DNA of 52,756 nucleotides, from contig SVQC01000006.1 of NCBI GenBank assembly GCA_015065585.1, forward strand, positions 1 through 52,756, written 5' to 3'. This DNA is from Oscillospiraceae bacterium. GTDB taxonomy: Bacteria; Bacillota; Clostridia; Oscillospirales; Acutalibacteraceae. The position numbers were made by a program, and so were the translations under genes. The stretch's first letter is position 1. Each line of letters starts with the position of its first letter. The notes beneath the pieces were generated by a model. It ran no database searches. It was not told the origin of the DNA and saw only the letters and a list, made by a program, of their open reading frames with translations. Shown one piece after another: positions 44,876-52,409 of this stretch.

Positions 44876-46364
44876 ATCAGATATAATATTTCGGTATGCA
44901 GTACTGACTGCCGCCGTTATGCTAGTTTTATCCTTTGCATTAAAGACGGCAGGGCAGATTTATTATCTTGTTTTTGCCGTCTTGTTTTTAATAGTGGGTG
45001 TAATTGCTTTAATTTTAACTAAAAGGGCTTCCGCTTTAGTTTGCTTTTTGATTATTTCTCTGTTTTGTCTAAGGATTTTGAGCATAATGGGTGATATGCC
45101 CCGTTATGATAGGCTGAACGGAATAGGCGAGGATATAAGAGCGGTAGTTACTGAAACGCCCACAGTTACTCACTCTTATTCAAACTACGGCACCTGCACT
45201 ATAATGATTATAGAAAGCGGTAACGGTATACTTAATAAAGGCGAAAGGCTTTTGTTAACAAGTAAAGATGCTGCTTCTCTTTATATCGGCGATGAAATTG
45301 CCGCTACCGTAAAGCTTGAAACATTAAGTAACCATGAAAACAGTGTTTCTTTTTACAGCAATAATGTTTTTATGACGGCAACTCCTGTTACTATGGTGCT
45401 TAAAGGGGAAAGTAAAGGCATTTATAGCTTATCGGCGAAGGTGAGGAATTACTGTAAAGATATACTGACTGAAAATACTAAGAATTATTCCGTTCTATTA
45501 GCAATTTTAACAGGTGAGAAAAGTTATATCAGTGATGAGACCTATGATAATGTAAAAACGGCGGGTGTAAGTCATATTCTTGTTGTTTCAGGTATGCATT
45601 TTGCTGTGCTTTGCACATTTATGATAAGGCTTATATCCCTAATAAAATGTCCTGAGTTCATAAAGGATATTTTACTACTTGCATTCCTTTTTGCATTAAT
45701 GTGTGTTTGCGGTTTTACTATGTCAATTTTAAGGGCGGCTGCCGTTTATATAATTGCTCTTATTTACCGTAGATTAAAGCGAATAGGAGACGGTGTGCTG
45801 TTTATAAGTAATGCCGTTATTGTGGTTCTTTTTATTCATCCTTTTGCTGTATACAGCATTGTTTTCTGTCTTTCTTTTGCTTCAACCTTCGGAATAATTT
45901 GTTTATCAGGCAAGTTTAAGAATTTTCTTGGCAGTAAAAGATATCAAAACGCTTTTACTGATTTTGCGTCAGAAACGGCGGCTGTATCTTTATCGGCTTA
46001 TGTTGCCACATTACCCGTTGTAATATACTATTTTGGATATATTTCCACCTACTCGGTTCCTGTTAATCTTCTTGTTTCTTTGCCGTCAACATTAATGCTT
46101 ATATTAACCTTTTTAGGTATTATACTCAGATTTATACCCTTTATCAGCAAGATATTTCTTTTCTGTGCCGATTTTATTGCGGGTTTCTTTTTAAGGGTGG
46201 TAAACGCGGTACAAGAGCTTCCGTTTAATGTGCTTAGACTAAGAAATACCAAATTACTGACAGCGGTTATTTTAATTACTTTTATATTGGTTTATTTATA
46301 TAAGACTAAATACTATAGATTACTGAAATTCAAAAAAGAGGTGAATCGTCGTGACTCTGTGTAA
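44847..46364 (+). CDS. comEC: ComEC/Rec2-like competence membrane protein without the metallo-beta-lactamase domain
   Basis: ComEC forms the channel for DNA uptake. This copy has the N-terminal DUF4131-type region and the Competence domain (AILTGEKSYISDETYDNVKTAGVSHILVVSGMH region) with about ten membrane helices, but it stops after about 505 residues where the family normally adds a C-terminal beta-lactamase-like domain. The start is uncertain: TTG 44847 overlaps the phosphoribosyltransferase gene; ATG 44919 is another. It overlaps holA by 14 bp. comEC-holA adjacency is standard in Firmicutes. Confidence 0.85.
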   Translation: MKNFPFSSNKSDIIFRYAVLTAAVMLVLSFALKTAGQIYYLVFAVLFLIVGVIALILTKRASALVCFLIISLFCLRILSIMGDMPRYDRLNGIGEDIRAVVTETPTVTHSYSNYGTCTIMIIESGNGILNKGERLLLTSKDAASLYIGDEIAATVKLETLSNHENSVSFYSNNVFMTATPVTMVLKGESKGIYSLSAKVRNYCKDILTENTKNYSVLLAILTGEKSYISDETYDNVKTAGVSHILVVSGMHFAVLCTFMIRLISLIKCPEFIKDILLLAFLFALMCVCGFTMSILRAAAVYIIALIYRRLKRIGDGVLFISNAVIVVLFIHPFAVYSIVFCLSFASTFGIICLSGKFKNFLGSKRYQNAFTDFASETAAVSLSAYVATLPVVIYYFGYISTYSVPVNLLVSLPSTLMLILTFLGIILRFIPFISKIFLFCADFIAGFFLRVVNAVQELPFNVLRLRNTKLLTAVILITFILVYLYKTKYYRLLKFKKEVNRRDSV

Positions 46365-47412
46365 TGAATCCCATATAAAAAATGATATAAAACTATCTAG
46401 CTTTGCTCATTGTTATATAATTTTCGGTAACGACGGTTACCTTAAAAATAAAAATGCTGAAAGTATTGTAAAAAGTCTTGTAGACACCGATGATATTTTT
46501 AATTATCAGAAATTTACGGGGGAATTTTCTCTGCAGGAGGTTTATGACGCTAAAGAACAGCTTCCCTTAATGGCGGATAAAAAATGTATTTTAATAAAGG
46601 ACTATGATTTTATCTCCTGTTCTCAGGAGGATTTTGATATGCTTATTAAAATATGCTCTGAAAAAAGTGACGAATGCATAGTCGTATTTTTGCTTGACAG
46701 TATTGAGTTTGATACTAAAAAAACTCCGGAACGTTTTAAAATCCTAGCCGATAAAACCGAAAAAGCATCTGGCAGGGTAGTGCTGGTTAACCATCGACAG
46801 ACGGGGGAACTTGTCAGAATGATAACCTCTGCTTGTGAAAAACGTGGCTGTTCGATGAGTAGTGATACTGCAAGATTTTTTATTGAATACGTTTCTGAGG
46901 ATATTGATACCATTATTAACGAACTGGAAAAACTTTGCGCTTATAAAAAAACAGGCGCTATAGATATTGCAACGGTGAAAACTGTTTGTGTCAGAAATAT
47001 TGACCAATCTATTTATGACCTTGCTACCAAAATAATAAAGCAAGATGTTGGCGGCGCTTTGGTACTGCTTGACGAACTGCTTTATATGCGCATAAAGCCT
47101 ATTGCCTTGCTTTCCTCTATTTCAGGTGTATATGTAGATTTAATGAGAGCTTTTGCCGCTAAATCTGAGTCATTAAGAGCAGACAAAGTGGCTGCTGATT
47201 TTGGGTATAAGGGCAGGGTATTTGTTATGGAAAGGGCAATGAAAAACCTTTCCTCATTTACAGAAAAGCAAATCAAATTGAGCCTTGAGGAACTGTGCCT
47301 TGCCGACGGAAAACTAAAGGGCTTTTCGGGAGAAGACAGAATTGTTCTTGAAGAACTTATTGTAAGACTTTCATATATTGCTTCAAAGGGTGAATCAATT
47401 GATAAAGCTTAA
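46351..47412 (+). CDS. holA: DNA polymerase III subunit delta
   Basis: Clamp-loader subunit that opens the sliding clamp. The 353-residue protein has the HolA opening (AHCYIIFGNDGYLKNK) and a RecA-like core (QEVYDAKEQLPLMADKKCILIKD), then the helical lid (ISSDTARF-type and EELEKLCAY region) and a helical collar. The start is a GTG after AGAGGTGA (6 nt). It overlaps rnmV. Confidence 0.9.
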   Translation: MTLCNESHIKNDIKLSSFAHCYIIFGNDGYLKNKNAESIVKSLVDTDDIFNYQKFTGEFSLQEVYDAKEQLPLMADKKCILIKDYDFISCSQEDFDMLIKICSEKSDECIVVFLLDSIEFDTKKTPERFKILADKTEKASGRVVLVNHRQTGELVRMITSACEKRGCSMSSDTARFFIEYVSEDIDTIINELEKLCAYKKTGAIDIATVKTVCVRNIDQSIYDLATKIIKQDVGGALVLLDELLYMRIKPIALLSSISGVYVDLMRAFAAKSESLRADKVAADFGYKGRVFVMERAMKNLSSFTEKQIKLSLEELCLADGKLKGFSGEDRIVLEELIVRLSYIASKGESIDKA

Positions 47413-48004
47413 AGAAACAGTTATTGTTGAAGGCAAGTACGATAAAATCAAGCTTGAAAATTTCATTGATGCTTATATAATAGCCACAAACGGCTTTAGG
47501 ATTTTTAAAGACACCAAAAAAAGAGAGCTTATAAAAAGACTTGCAAAGCAAAATGGAATTATTATTTTGACCGATAGCGACAGCGCAGGTATGATGATAC
47601 GGAATTATTTAAAGGGTATTGTTTCTTGCGGTGAGATTACAAATGTTTATGTACCTCAGATAAAGGGAAAAGAAAAACGCAAGGATAAGGTCAGCGCCGA
47701 GGGTCTTTTAGGTGTTGAGGGGCTTAGCAAAGAAATTATAATAGAGGCTCTTGAAAAATCAGGGGTTTTTATAAAAAAATCAGCTACAAAATCAAAAAAA
47801 GATATTGATAAGACTCTGCTTTTCGAGTATGGGTTAACCGGCGGTGCTGAAAGTTCTAAAAGAAGAAAAAGTCTATATGAATTTTTAGGACTTCCGAGCT
47901 GTATGCAGACTAATAGTTTTCTTGAATATGTAAATAAAGTATACGAGAAAAATGAGTTTGAAAGGGTGTGTAATGAGTGGCTAAATCAACAGGACAGCAG
48001 GTAA
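47399..48004 (+). CDS. rnmV: Ribonuclease M5-like Toprim protein
   Basis: Toprim nuclease that trims precursor 5S rRNA. The Toprim core is visible: VIVEGKYDKIK (Glu), IIATNGF and IILTDSDSAGMMIRNYL (the D-x-D pair), then VEGLSKEIIIEAL, matching RnmV. The start is TTG 47399, 6 nt after AGGGTG; it overlaps the holA end by 14 bp. Its C-terminal part is about 15 residues longer than typical members. It overlaps the WYL gene by 28 bp, so four genes in a row are overlapped. Confidence 0.85.
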   Translation: MIKLKETVIVEGKYDKIKLENFIDAYIIATNGFRIFKDTKKRELIKRLAKQNGIIILTDSDSAGMMIRNYLKGIVSCGEITNVYVPQIKGKEKRKDKVSAEGLLGVEGLSKEIIIEALEKSGVFIKKSATKSKKDIDKTLLFEYGLTGGAESSKRRKSLYEFLGLPSCMQTNSFLEYVNKVYEKNEFERVCNEWLNQQDSR

Positions 48005-48987
48005 AGGCTCTGGCAATTCTTGATTTGCTTAAAAAATATGCAGATGAAGAAAATCCGCTTAATGCTATAGAAATATGCGATAAACTTTACGATATGGGAA
48101 TAGAAACAGAGCGCAAGTCTGTTTACAGAGGTATTGAAGCACTTATAGATTACGGCTACGATATTATACAAACCAGAAGTCCTAGAGCGGGTTATTATCT
48201 GGCTGAGAAAACCTTTGAACTTCCTGAAATTTATCTTCTCACCGATGCCGTTCAGGCGGCAAGTTTTATTACCGTTAAAAAGACCAGAGAACTTGTTAAA
48301 AAGCTCGACGGAATGTTAAGCGAGGGTGAACGTAAAAAACGAGAAAAAGGTCTTTATATTGATAACGGTCACAAGTGTGAAAACGAAGAAATTTATTATA
48401 ATATAGACGCGCTTTCCCGCGCTATTGCCGACGGCAAAAAGGTATCTTTTGTCTATACGGTAAGAAATATAACCGGGGATAGAAAGCTTGTAAGCTCTAA
48501 TAAGGAATATAAGGTTTCACCCTATGCTCTTATATGGCAGAATGAGCATTATTATCTTGTTGCAAATAATGAGAAATACGATAACCTTATGCATATCCGC
48601 CTTGACAGAGTTAAAAAGGTTAGTGTATTAAATGAAACTTTCCGACATTTCAGCGAGGTTAGCTGTTATAATGATTATTTTGATATTGCCGATTATGCCG
48701 CAAAGAGTTTTCAGATGTATGCAGGAGAGCTTACCGAAATCACTTTGAGATGTAATTCTTCTATTATTGAACAGGTAGTAGACCGATTTTCAGATAAAAT
48801 TTTCATAAGAAATAATAGTGACGGTTGGTTTACCTTTTCTACAAAGGTTATGCTAAGCAAAGGCCTTGTTAATTGGATTTTACAGTTTGGAGATAATATA
48901 GAGGTAAAAGCTCCCGAAACGCTTATAGATATGATAAAGGAACGCATAATAGCTTTAGAAAAAAGTTACGGATTATATAAAGAATAA
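47977..48987 (+). CDS. WYL-domain transcriptional regulator
   Basis: A 336-residue regulator: an N-terminal helix-turn-helix of the HTH_11/DeoR type (LAILDLLKKYADEENPL...ERKSVYRGIEALIDYGYDI) and a C-terminal WYL domain with SPYALIWQNEHYYLVANNE and a WCX-like tail. WYL proteins bind small molecules or nucleic acid and regulate DNA-damage or defence genes. The start is GTG 47977 after AAAGGG. It is the last of the overlapping operon and its target is unknown. Confidence 0.88.
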   Translation: MAKSTGQQVKALAILDLLKKYADEENPLNAIEICDKLYDMGIETERKSVYRGIEALIDYGYDIIQTRSPRAGYYLAEKTFELPEIYLLTDAVQAASFITVKKTRELVKKLDGMLSEGERKKREKGLYIDNGHKCENEEIYYNIDALSRAIADGKKVSFVYTVRNITGDRKLVSSNKEYKVSPYALIWQNEHYYLVANNEKYDNLMHIRLDRVKKVSVLNETFRHFSEVSCYNDYFDIADYAAKSFQMYAGELTEITLRCNSSIIEQVVDRFSDKIFIRNNSDGWFTFSTKVMLSKGLVNWILQFGDNIEVKAPETLIDMIKERIIALEKSYGLYKE

Positions 48988-48992
48988 AACAC

Positions 48993-49021
48993 TTGACTTT
49001 TTTTAAGTAATATTATATAAT
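48993..49021 (+). promoter_or_regulatory. Promoter of tRNA-Ser
   Basis: TTGACT (48993-48998) and TATAAT (49016-49021), 17-bp spacer, 24 nt before the tRNA. Confidence 0.88.
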
Positions 49022-49045
49022 TACAAGGTCGCAGCCAGCCTATAC

Positions 49046-49137
49046 GGAGAGATGGCTGAGTTGGTCTAAGGCGCACGACTGGAAATCGTGTAACGGCTTA
49101 AACCCGTTCGGGGGTTCGAATCCCCCTCTCTCCGCCA
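49046..49137 (+). tRNA. tRNA-Ser (anticodon GGA)
   Basis: The 7-bp acceptor GGAGAGA pairs with TCTCTCC (49127-49133); G is the discriminator and CCA is encoded. The anticodon stem CACGA/TCGTG encloses GGA (49081-49083). A long variable arm (about 49091-49109) and the TTCGAAT loop complete a class II tRNA that reads UCC and UCU. Confidence 0.97.
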
Positions 49138-49138
49138 T

Positions 49139-49175
49139 GAAAACACCCTCATTGTGATACAATGAGGGTGTTTTC
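49139..49175. terminator. Terminator after tRNA-Ser
   Basis: GAAAACACCCTCATTGT (49139-49155) pairs perfectly with ACAATGAGGGTGTTTTC (49159-49175) around a 3-nt loop; T run follows. Confidence 0.92.
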
Positions 49176-49423
49176 AATGATATCCGTTCCTCTCGGAACG
49201 GGTGATATATCTCCGATATGATATCCACCTTCGACGGATGATATATGCCTGCGGCATATGAAGGAACGGATATTATTATGAGCGAAGCGAATAACAAGGT
49301 TCCGGGGCACCCGCTCGAAATCTTTGATTTCGTCAGCGGGTCGGGTTCTTATATCATGCTTGCGTAGCAAGTATATCATACGGCAAAGCCGTATAACATA
49401 TCGCGCAAGCGATATATCATTTC
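49176..49423. repeat. Array of short hairpins, non-coding
   Basis: At least seven short inverted repeats stand in a row: CCGTTCC/GGAACGG (49184-49201), ATATC/GATAT (49207-49219), ATATGCC/GGCATAT (49243-49259), CCCGCT..AGCGGG with inner GAAATC/GATTTC (49310-49340), ATGCTTGC/GCAAGTAT (49356-49374), ATACGGC/GCCGTAT (49378-49394) and ATATCGC/GCGATAT (49398-49415). Linkers are variants of ATGATAT/ATATCAT. A 12-bp arm pair (49180-49191 and 49262-49273) encloses the first ones. No credible coding region lies here; the rest up to 49487 is plain AT-rich DNA. Confidence 0.85.
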
Positions 49424-49487
49424 AAATCGTTAAAATACAGGTTATCGTTAAATTACAACCATAATCGTTGATTTATAAGTGTAATTG

Positions 49488-49516
49488 TTGAATTACAGAA
49501 GAAAATATGCTATATT
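49488..49516 (+). promoter_or_regulatory. Promoter of the small membrane protein gene
   Basis: TTGAAT (49488-49493) and TATATT (49511-49516), 17-bp spacer. Confidence 0.6.
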
Positions 49517-49537
49517 TATAGATAAAGAGGTGATATT

Positions 49538-50011
49538 ATGAGGTTTAACACCCACAATAGAACACCAAAAATCGAAACTAAGAAATCTCTTAAGATTATG
49601 CTTACGATCAGTTTTGGTTTGATAATTTCATTATTTCTTTTTATGGCCATCGTATGTTCCTTGTATATAGAAAGCGTTATGCCTTCCGTTGTGATACTTA
49701 CTCCTGTATTGGTGCTTGCAATACTAATTGCAATATCACAAAAGGACATGGATAAAGCTTTTGTTGAAATCGTTGACGATGTGGTTTCTGTTACAGATTA
49801 CTATTTCGGTGTCAAAAAAGAAAAAACGTTTTCGATGTGCGAAATTGAAACCGCAGAAATTCTGATTGGTTATTCAATTCGAGTGCGCGGCTACCGATAC
49901 AGTAATGCTGGCTGTACTTACATTGTTTTTAGAGGCAATGGCGGTAAATATATGTTTAAGGTTATATGTGTACCCGAAACAAAACAGTTTTTCAGTAAAT
50001 ATCTTAATTAA
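49538..50011 (+). CDS. Small membrane protein of unknown function
   Basis: A 157-residue protein not recognised. Two predicted membrane helices (about 19-43 and 47-67) lie after a basic N-terminus; the C-terminal half (70-157) is cytosolic-looking beta-rich, resembling a bacterial PH-type fold in its rhythm, but this is only a suggestion. AAAGAGGTGA serves as ribosome binding site, and a good promoter lies 22 nt upstream of the start. It stands alone in the repeat-rich part, and no homologous neighbour is near. Confidence 0.7.
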   Translation: MRFNTHNRTPKIETKKSLKIMLTISFGLIISLFLFMAIVCSLYIESVMPSVVILTPVLVLAILIAISQKDMDKAFVEIVDDVVSVTDYYFGVKKEKTFSMCEIETAEILIGYSIRVRGYRYSNAGCTYIVFRGNGGKYMFKVICVPETKQFFSKYLN

Positions 50012-50022
50012 TCGCAATCGTT

Positions 50023-50113
50023 TGCACCCCCCTAAACTCGATTTGCACCCCCTTATCCTAAAAATGCACCCCCTAAAACGACTCTGCACCCCCTAATCTC
50101 AAAAGGGGGTGCA
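50023..50113. repeat. Phased direct repeats TGCACCCCCTAA with an inverted copy
   Basis: Copies begin at 50023 (one extra C), 50044 (TTA end), 50065 and 50085, spaced 21, 21 and 20 bp, about two helical turns. An inverted copy AGGGGGTGCA lies at 50104-50113, able to pair with the fourth copy (stem 10 bp, 9-nt loop). It comes just after the small membrane protein stop. Confidence 0.85.
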
Positions 50114-50140
50114 TTTGTATCAAAATTAGGGTTAGTCTTC

Positions 50141-50176
50141 AAAAAAACCGACAAGTTGCGACTTGTCGGTTTTTTC
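50141..50176. terminator. Strong bidirectional terminator
   Basis: AAAAAACCGACAAGT (50142-50156) pairs with ACTTGTCGGTTTTTT (50161-50175), loop TGCG. Confidence 0.88.
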
Positions 50177-50353
50177 AGTTATATTCGCCTTACGGCGAGT
50201 TGTATTGCTTCGCAGTTATATTTGGCTTCGCCCAAGTTATATTCGCTTCGCGAGTTTAAGTGGCGAATATAATATCACTGAAACCGAAAGGTTTCAATAT
50301 CACTTTCACGAAGTGGAAATATCACTGTGCCGTGCCAAAGGCACAATATCACT
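50177..50353. repeat. Second hairpin array with convergent 9-bp units
   Basis: Four AGTTATATT-type units on the left (50177, 50198 with one change, 50214, 50235) and four AATATCACT units on the right (50271, 50296, 50318, 50345). The reverse complement of the right unit, AGTGATATT, resembles the left unit, so the two halves face each other. Between units lie small hairpins, such as TCGCC/GGCGA, GAAACC/GGTTTC, TTTCAC/GTGGAAA and TGTGCC/GGCACA. No coding region is credible in it. Confidence 0.85.
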
Positions 50354-50418
50354 AAATATGTAGTCGTTCAAACACATAGGTCAAAAAATCAAAAACTTCG
50401 AATTTGTACAACCCTTTC

Positions 50419-50454
50419 AAAAACGACAAATCTCGACAGAGGTTTGTCGTTTTT
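50419..50454. terminator. Terminator-like hairpin
   Basis: AAAAACGACAAA (50419-50430) pairs with TTTGTCGTTTTT (50443-50454). No gene clearly ends here; the stretch 50354-50631 otherwise shows nothing else I can name. Confidence 0.6.
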
Positions 50455-50631
50455 ACTTTATCACTCTTAACTCCTCACTTTTCGCTATTTTATCTGTCTG
50501 AAATTCTTGACAAGTTTCGAAAACGTGCTTTGCTATGCATATTGTTGATTTTAAAATTCAATTATGATATGCTTGCGCTACAATAGGGACAACTTAAAAA
50601 CGATACTTTAATTGTTGAGTTTAAAAAACTA

Positions 50632-50660
50632 TTGTCACAATCAAAATTATATGATATACT
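50632..50660 (+). promoter_or_regulatory. Promoter of the trpS T-box transcript
   Basis: TTGTCA (50632-50637) and TATACT (50655-50660), 17-bp spacer. Confidence 0.78.
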
Positions 50661-50684
50661 ACAATAAATTCAATAATATAAACC

Positions 50685-50925
50685 GTTGATTAAGAGTAGT
50701 AGTTATAACAACGAATTCGCAGAGAGTTGCTGGTGGTGTGATAGCAATAATTCAAGTTATAGTGAATGGACTTATGAGGGCAACCCGAAAACTTTCAAAG
50801 TGAGTAGTTGTTGACGGATAATCCTGACCGTAACACAGGAACCGTATGTTAGTACGGAACTCAATAGGTGGCACACAGAAATTATAACTTCTGTCCTTTT
50901 GGGGCAGGAGTTTTTTATTAAAGGA
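50685..50925 (+). promoter_or_regulatory. Tryptophan T-box riboswitch upstream of trpS
   Basis: AAGAGTAGTA at the start, AGAGAG (50721-50726) with the GGTGGTGTGA distal loop, then a specifier loop with TGG (50767-50769), the tryptophan codon, in GTGAATGGAC. Further on is GGTGGCAC (50867-50874) with the tRNA-binding bulge TGGC, matching a G discriminator as in tRNA-Trp. A terminator AACTTCTGTCC/GGGGCAGGAGTT with a T run (50886-50916) follows. Uncharged tRNA-Trp would favour antitermination and expression. Confidence 0.92.
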
Positions 50926-50935
50926 GTGATTTAAT

Positions 50936-52021
50936 ATGAGCAAAATTATATTAACAGGAGATAGACCAACAGGAAGATTACATTTAGGTCATTATGTAGG
51001 TTCTTTAAAAAGAAGAGTGGAATTGCAAAATTCAGGCGAATATGAAAAAATTCTAATAATGATAGCAGATGCCCAAGCATTGACAGATAATTTTGATAAT
51101 CCTGAAAAGATACGTCAAAATATTATAGAGGTAGCATTAGATTATTTGTCGGTAGGTCTTTACCCCAATGTATCCACACTATTTATCCAGTCCCAAATAC
51201 CTGAATTGACGGAATTTACCTTTTATTATATGAATTTAGTTAGTGTGGCAAGGTTACACCGCAATCCCACCGTAAAGGCAGAAATCCAGTTAAGAAATTT
51301 CGAATCAAACATCCCCGCTGGTTTCTTTTGCTATCCAATAAGTCAGGCAGCGGACATTACTGCATTTAAGGCAACAACAGTGCCTGTTGGTGAAGACCAA
51401 TTACCAATGATTGAACAAACCAGAGAAATTGTTAGAAAATTCAACTCTATTTATAGTGAAACTTTAATTGAACCAAAAGCATTATTACCAGAAAACAGTG
51501 TATGTATGAGATTGCCTGGAACAGACGGAAAGGCAAAAATGAGTAAATCTCTTGGTAATTGCATATATTTAGCAGATACACCCGAAGAAATACGACAAAA
51601 AATTATGAATATGTTTACAGACCCTCTCCATATACAAGTTTCTGACCCAGGTCATATTGAGGGGAATACTGTATTTACTTATTTGGATGCTTTTTGCCAA
51701 GACAAACATTTTGAGCAGTTTTTACCCGAATACAACAATTTAGAGGAATTAAAAGAGCATTACACAAGGGGCGGACTCGGTGATGTGAAAATCAAAAAGT
51801 TTTTAAATAATATTATCCAAAGCGAATTAGAGCCTATAAGAGCAAAAAGAAAAGAGTATGAAAAAGATATTTCCACTGTGTATGATATTTTAAAAGCAGG
51901 TAGTGAAAACGCCCGAACTCTTGCAATAGAAACTCTAGATGAGGTCAAGCGTGCTATGAAAATCAATTATTTTGATGATACAACTTTAATTCAGTTCCAC
52001 ACACAAAAATACAAAGTGTAA
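50936..52021 (+). CDS. trpS: Tryptophan--tRNA ligase
   Basis: Charges tRNA-Trp. The 361-residue class I enzyme has the HIGH-type HLGH (16-19) in GDRPTGRLHLGHYVG and KMSKS at 201-205. Its GDRPTG start belongs to a subgroup distinct from the more common SG.QPTG enzymes. The ATG at 50936 follows AAAGGAG. The codon style is more TTA/AGA/ATA-rich than the core genes upstream, so it may have been acquired; a second trpS elsewhere is possible. A T-box controls it. Confidence 0.96.
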   Translation: MSKIILTGDRPTGRLHLGHYVGSLKRRVELQNSGEYEKILIMIADAQALTDNFDNPEKIRQNIIEVALDYLSVGLYPNVSTLFIQSQIPELTEFTFYYMNLVSVARLHRNPTVKAEIQLRNFESNIPAGFFCYPISQAADITAFKATTVPVGEDQLPMIEQTREIVRKFNSIYSETLIEPKALLPENSVCMRLPGTDGKAKMSKSLGNCIYLADTPEEIRQKIMNMFTDPLHIQVSDPGHIEGNTVFTYLDAFCQDKHFEQFLPEYNNLEELKEHYTRGGLGDVKIKKFLNNIIQSELEPIRAKRKEYEKDISTVYDILKAGSENARTLAIETLDEVKRAMKINYFDDTTLIQFHTQKYKV

Positions 52022-52175
52022 TAATCAATTTGTTTTTTATCTCATTTAAAATGCATATTGGAATGAGTACAAAGTCAAATTTAAGGCAAGGCAGGAATAA
52101 CCGTCATACTTTCGGCAGTTTTACTGCTTAAAAACAAAGTTTTTAACTGCATTTTTACTGGTATGATTTTCAATG

Positions 52176-52203
52176 TGACGGTATGATTTTTGTCATACCA
52201 TCA
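52176..52203. repeat. Inverted repeat with duplicated GGTATGATTTT
   Basis: TGACGGTATGA (52176-52186) pairs with TCATACCATCA (52193-52203), one wobble. GGTATGATTTT also occurs at 52160-52170, 20 bp before. Confidence 0.6.
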
Positions 52204-52243
52204 AAAATAGAGTTATCTCGTAACTTTGGGATAACTCTATTTT
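52204..52243 (+). terminator. Probable trpS terminator
   Basis: AAAATAGAGTTATC (52204-52217) pairs perfectly with GATAACTCTATTTT (52230-52243). Between the trpS stop and here is AT-rich non-coding DNA. Confidence 0.75.
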
Positions 52244-52355
52244 CATATAGCTTGAAAATAACAATAAAAAATGTTATATTGAATATAAGAAAATGCTTGT
52301 TGTTATGCGAGCTTTACAACTTGTGGAAATGACTTCCACTAATTGAAAACAATAG

Positions 52356-52404
52356 CCTCCCTCTGACGAGGGAGGTGGCAAAACTTTAGTTTTGACGGAG
52401 GGAG
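52356..52404. repeat. Palindromic intergenic repeat next to the DUF559 gene
   Basis: CCTCCCTC (52356-52363), loop TGAC, GAGGGAGG (52368-52375); then CAAAACT/AGTTTTG (52379-52394); then GGAGGGAG (52397-52404), which is a second possible partner for the first arm and also serves as the ribosome binding site of the next gene. I recall similar repeats beside DUF559 genes in gut Firmicutes (established by memory only). Confidence 0.75.
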
Positions 52405-52409
52405 AGAAT

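Noticed and set aside
49866..50096. Heptad-like LHP repeat frame over the TGCACCCCCT copies
   Set aside because: The 21-bp period yields a 7-residue repeat automatically; no start signal, and it overlaps the end of a better gene.
49176..50353. CRISPR array
   Set aside because: Repeats are too short, stems differ, spacers are irregular and no cas genes are near.
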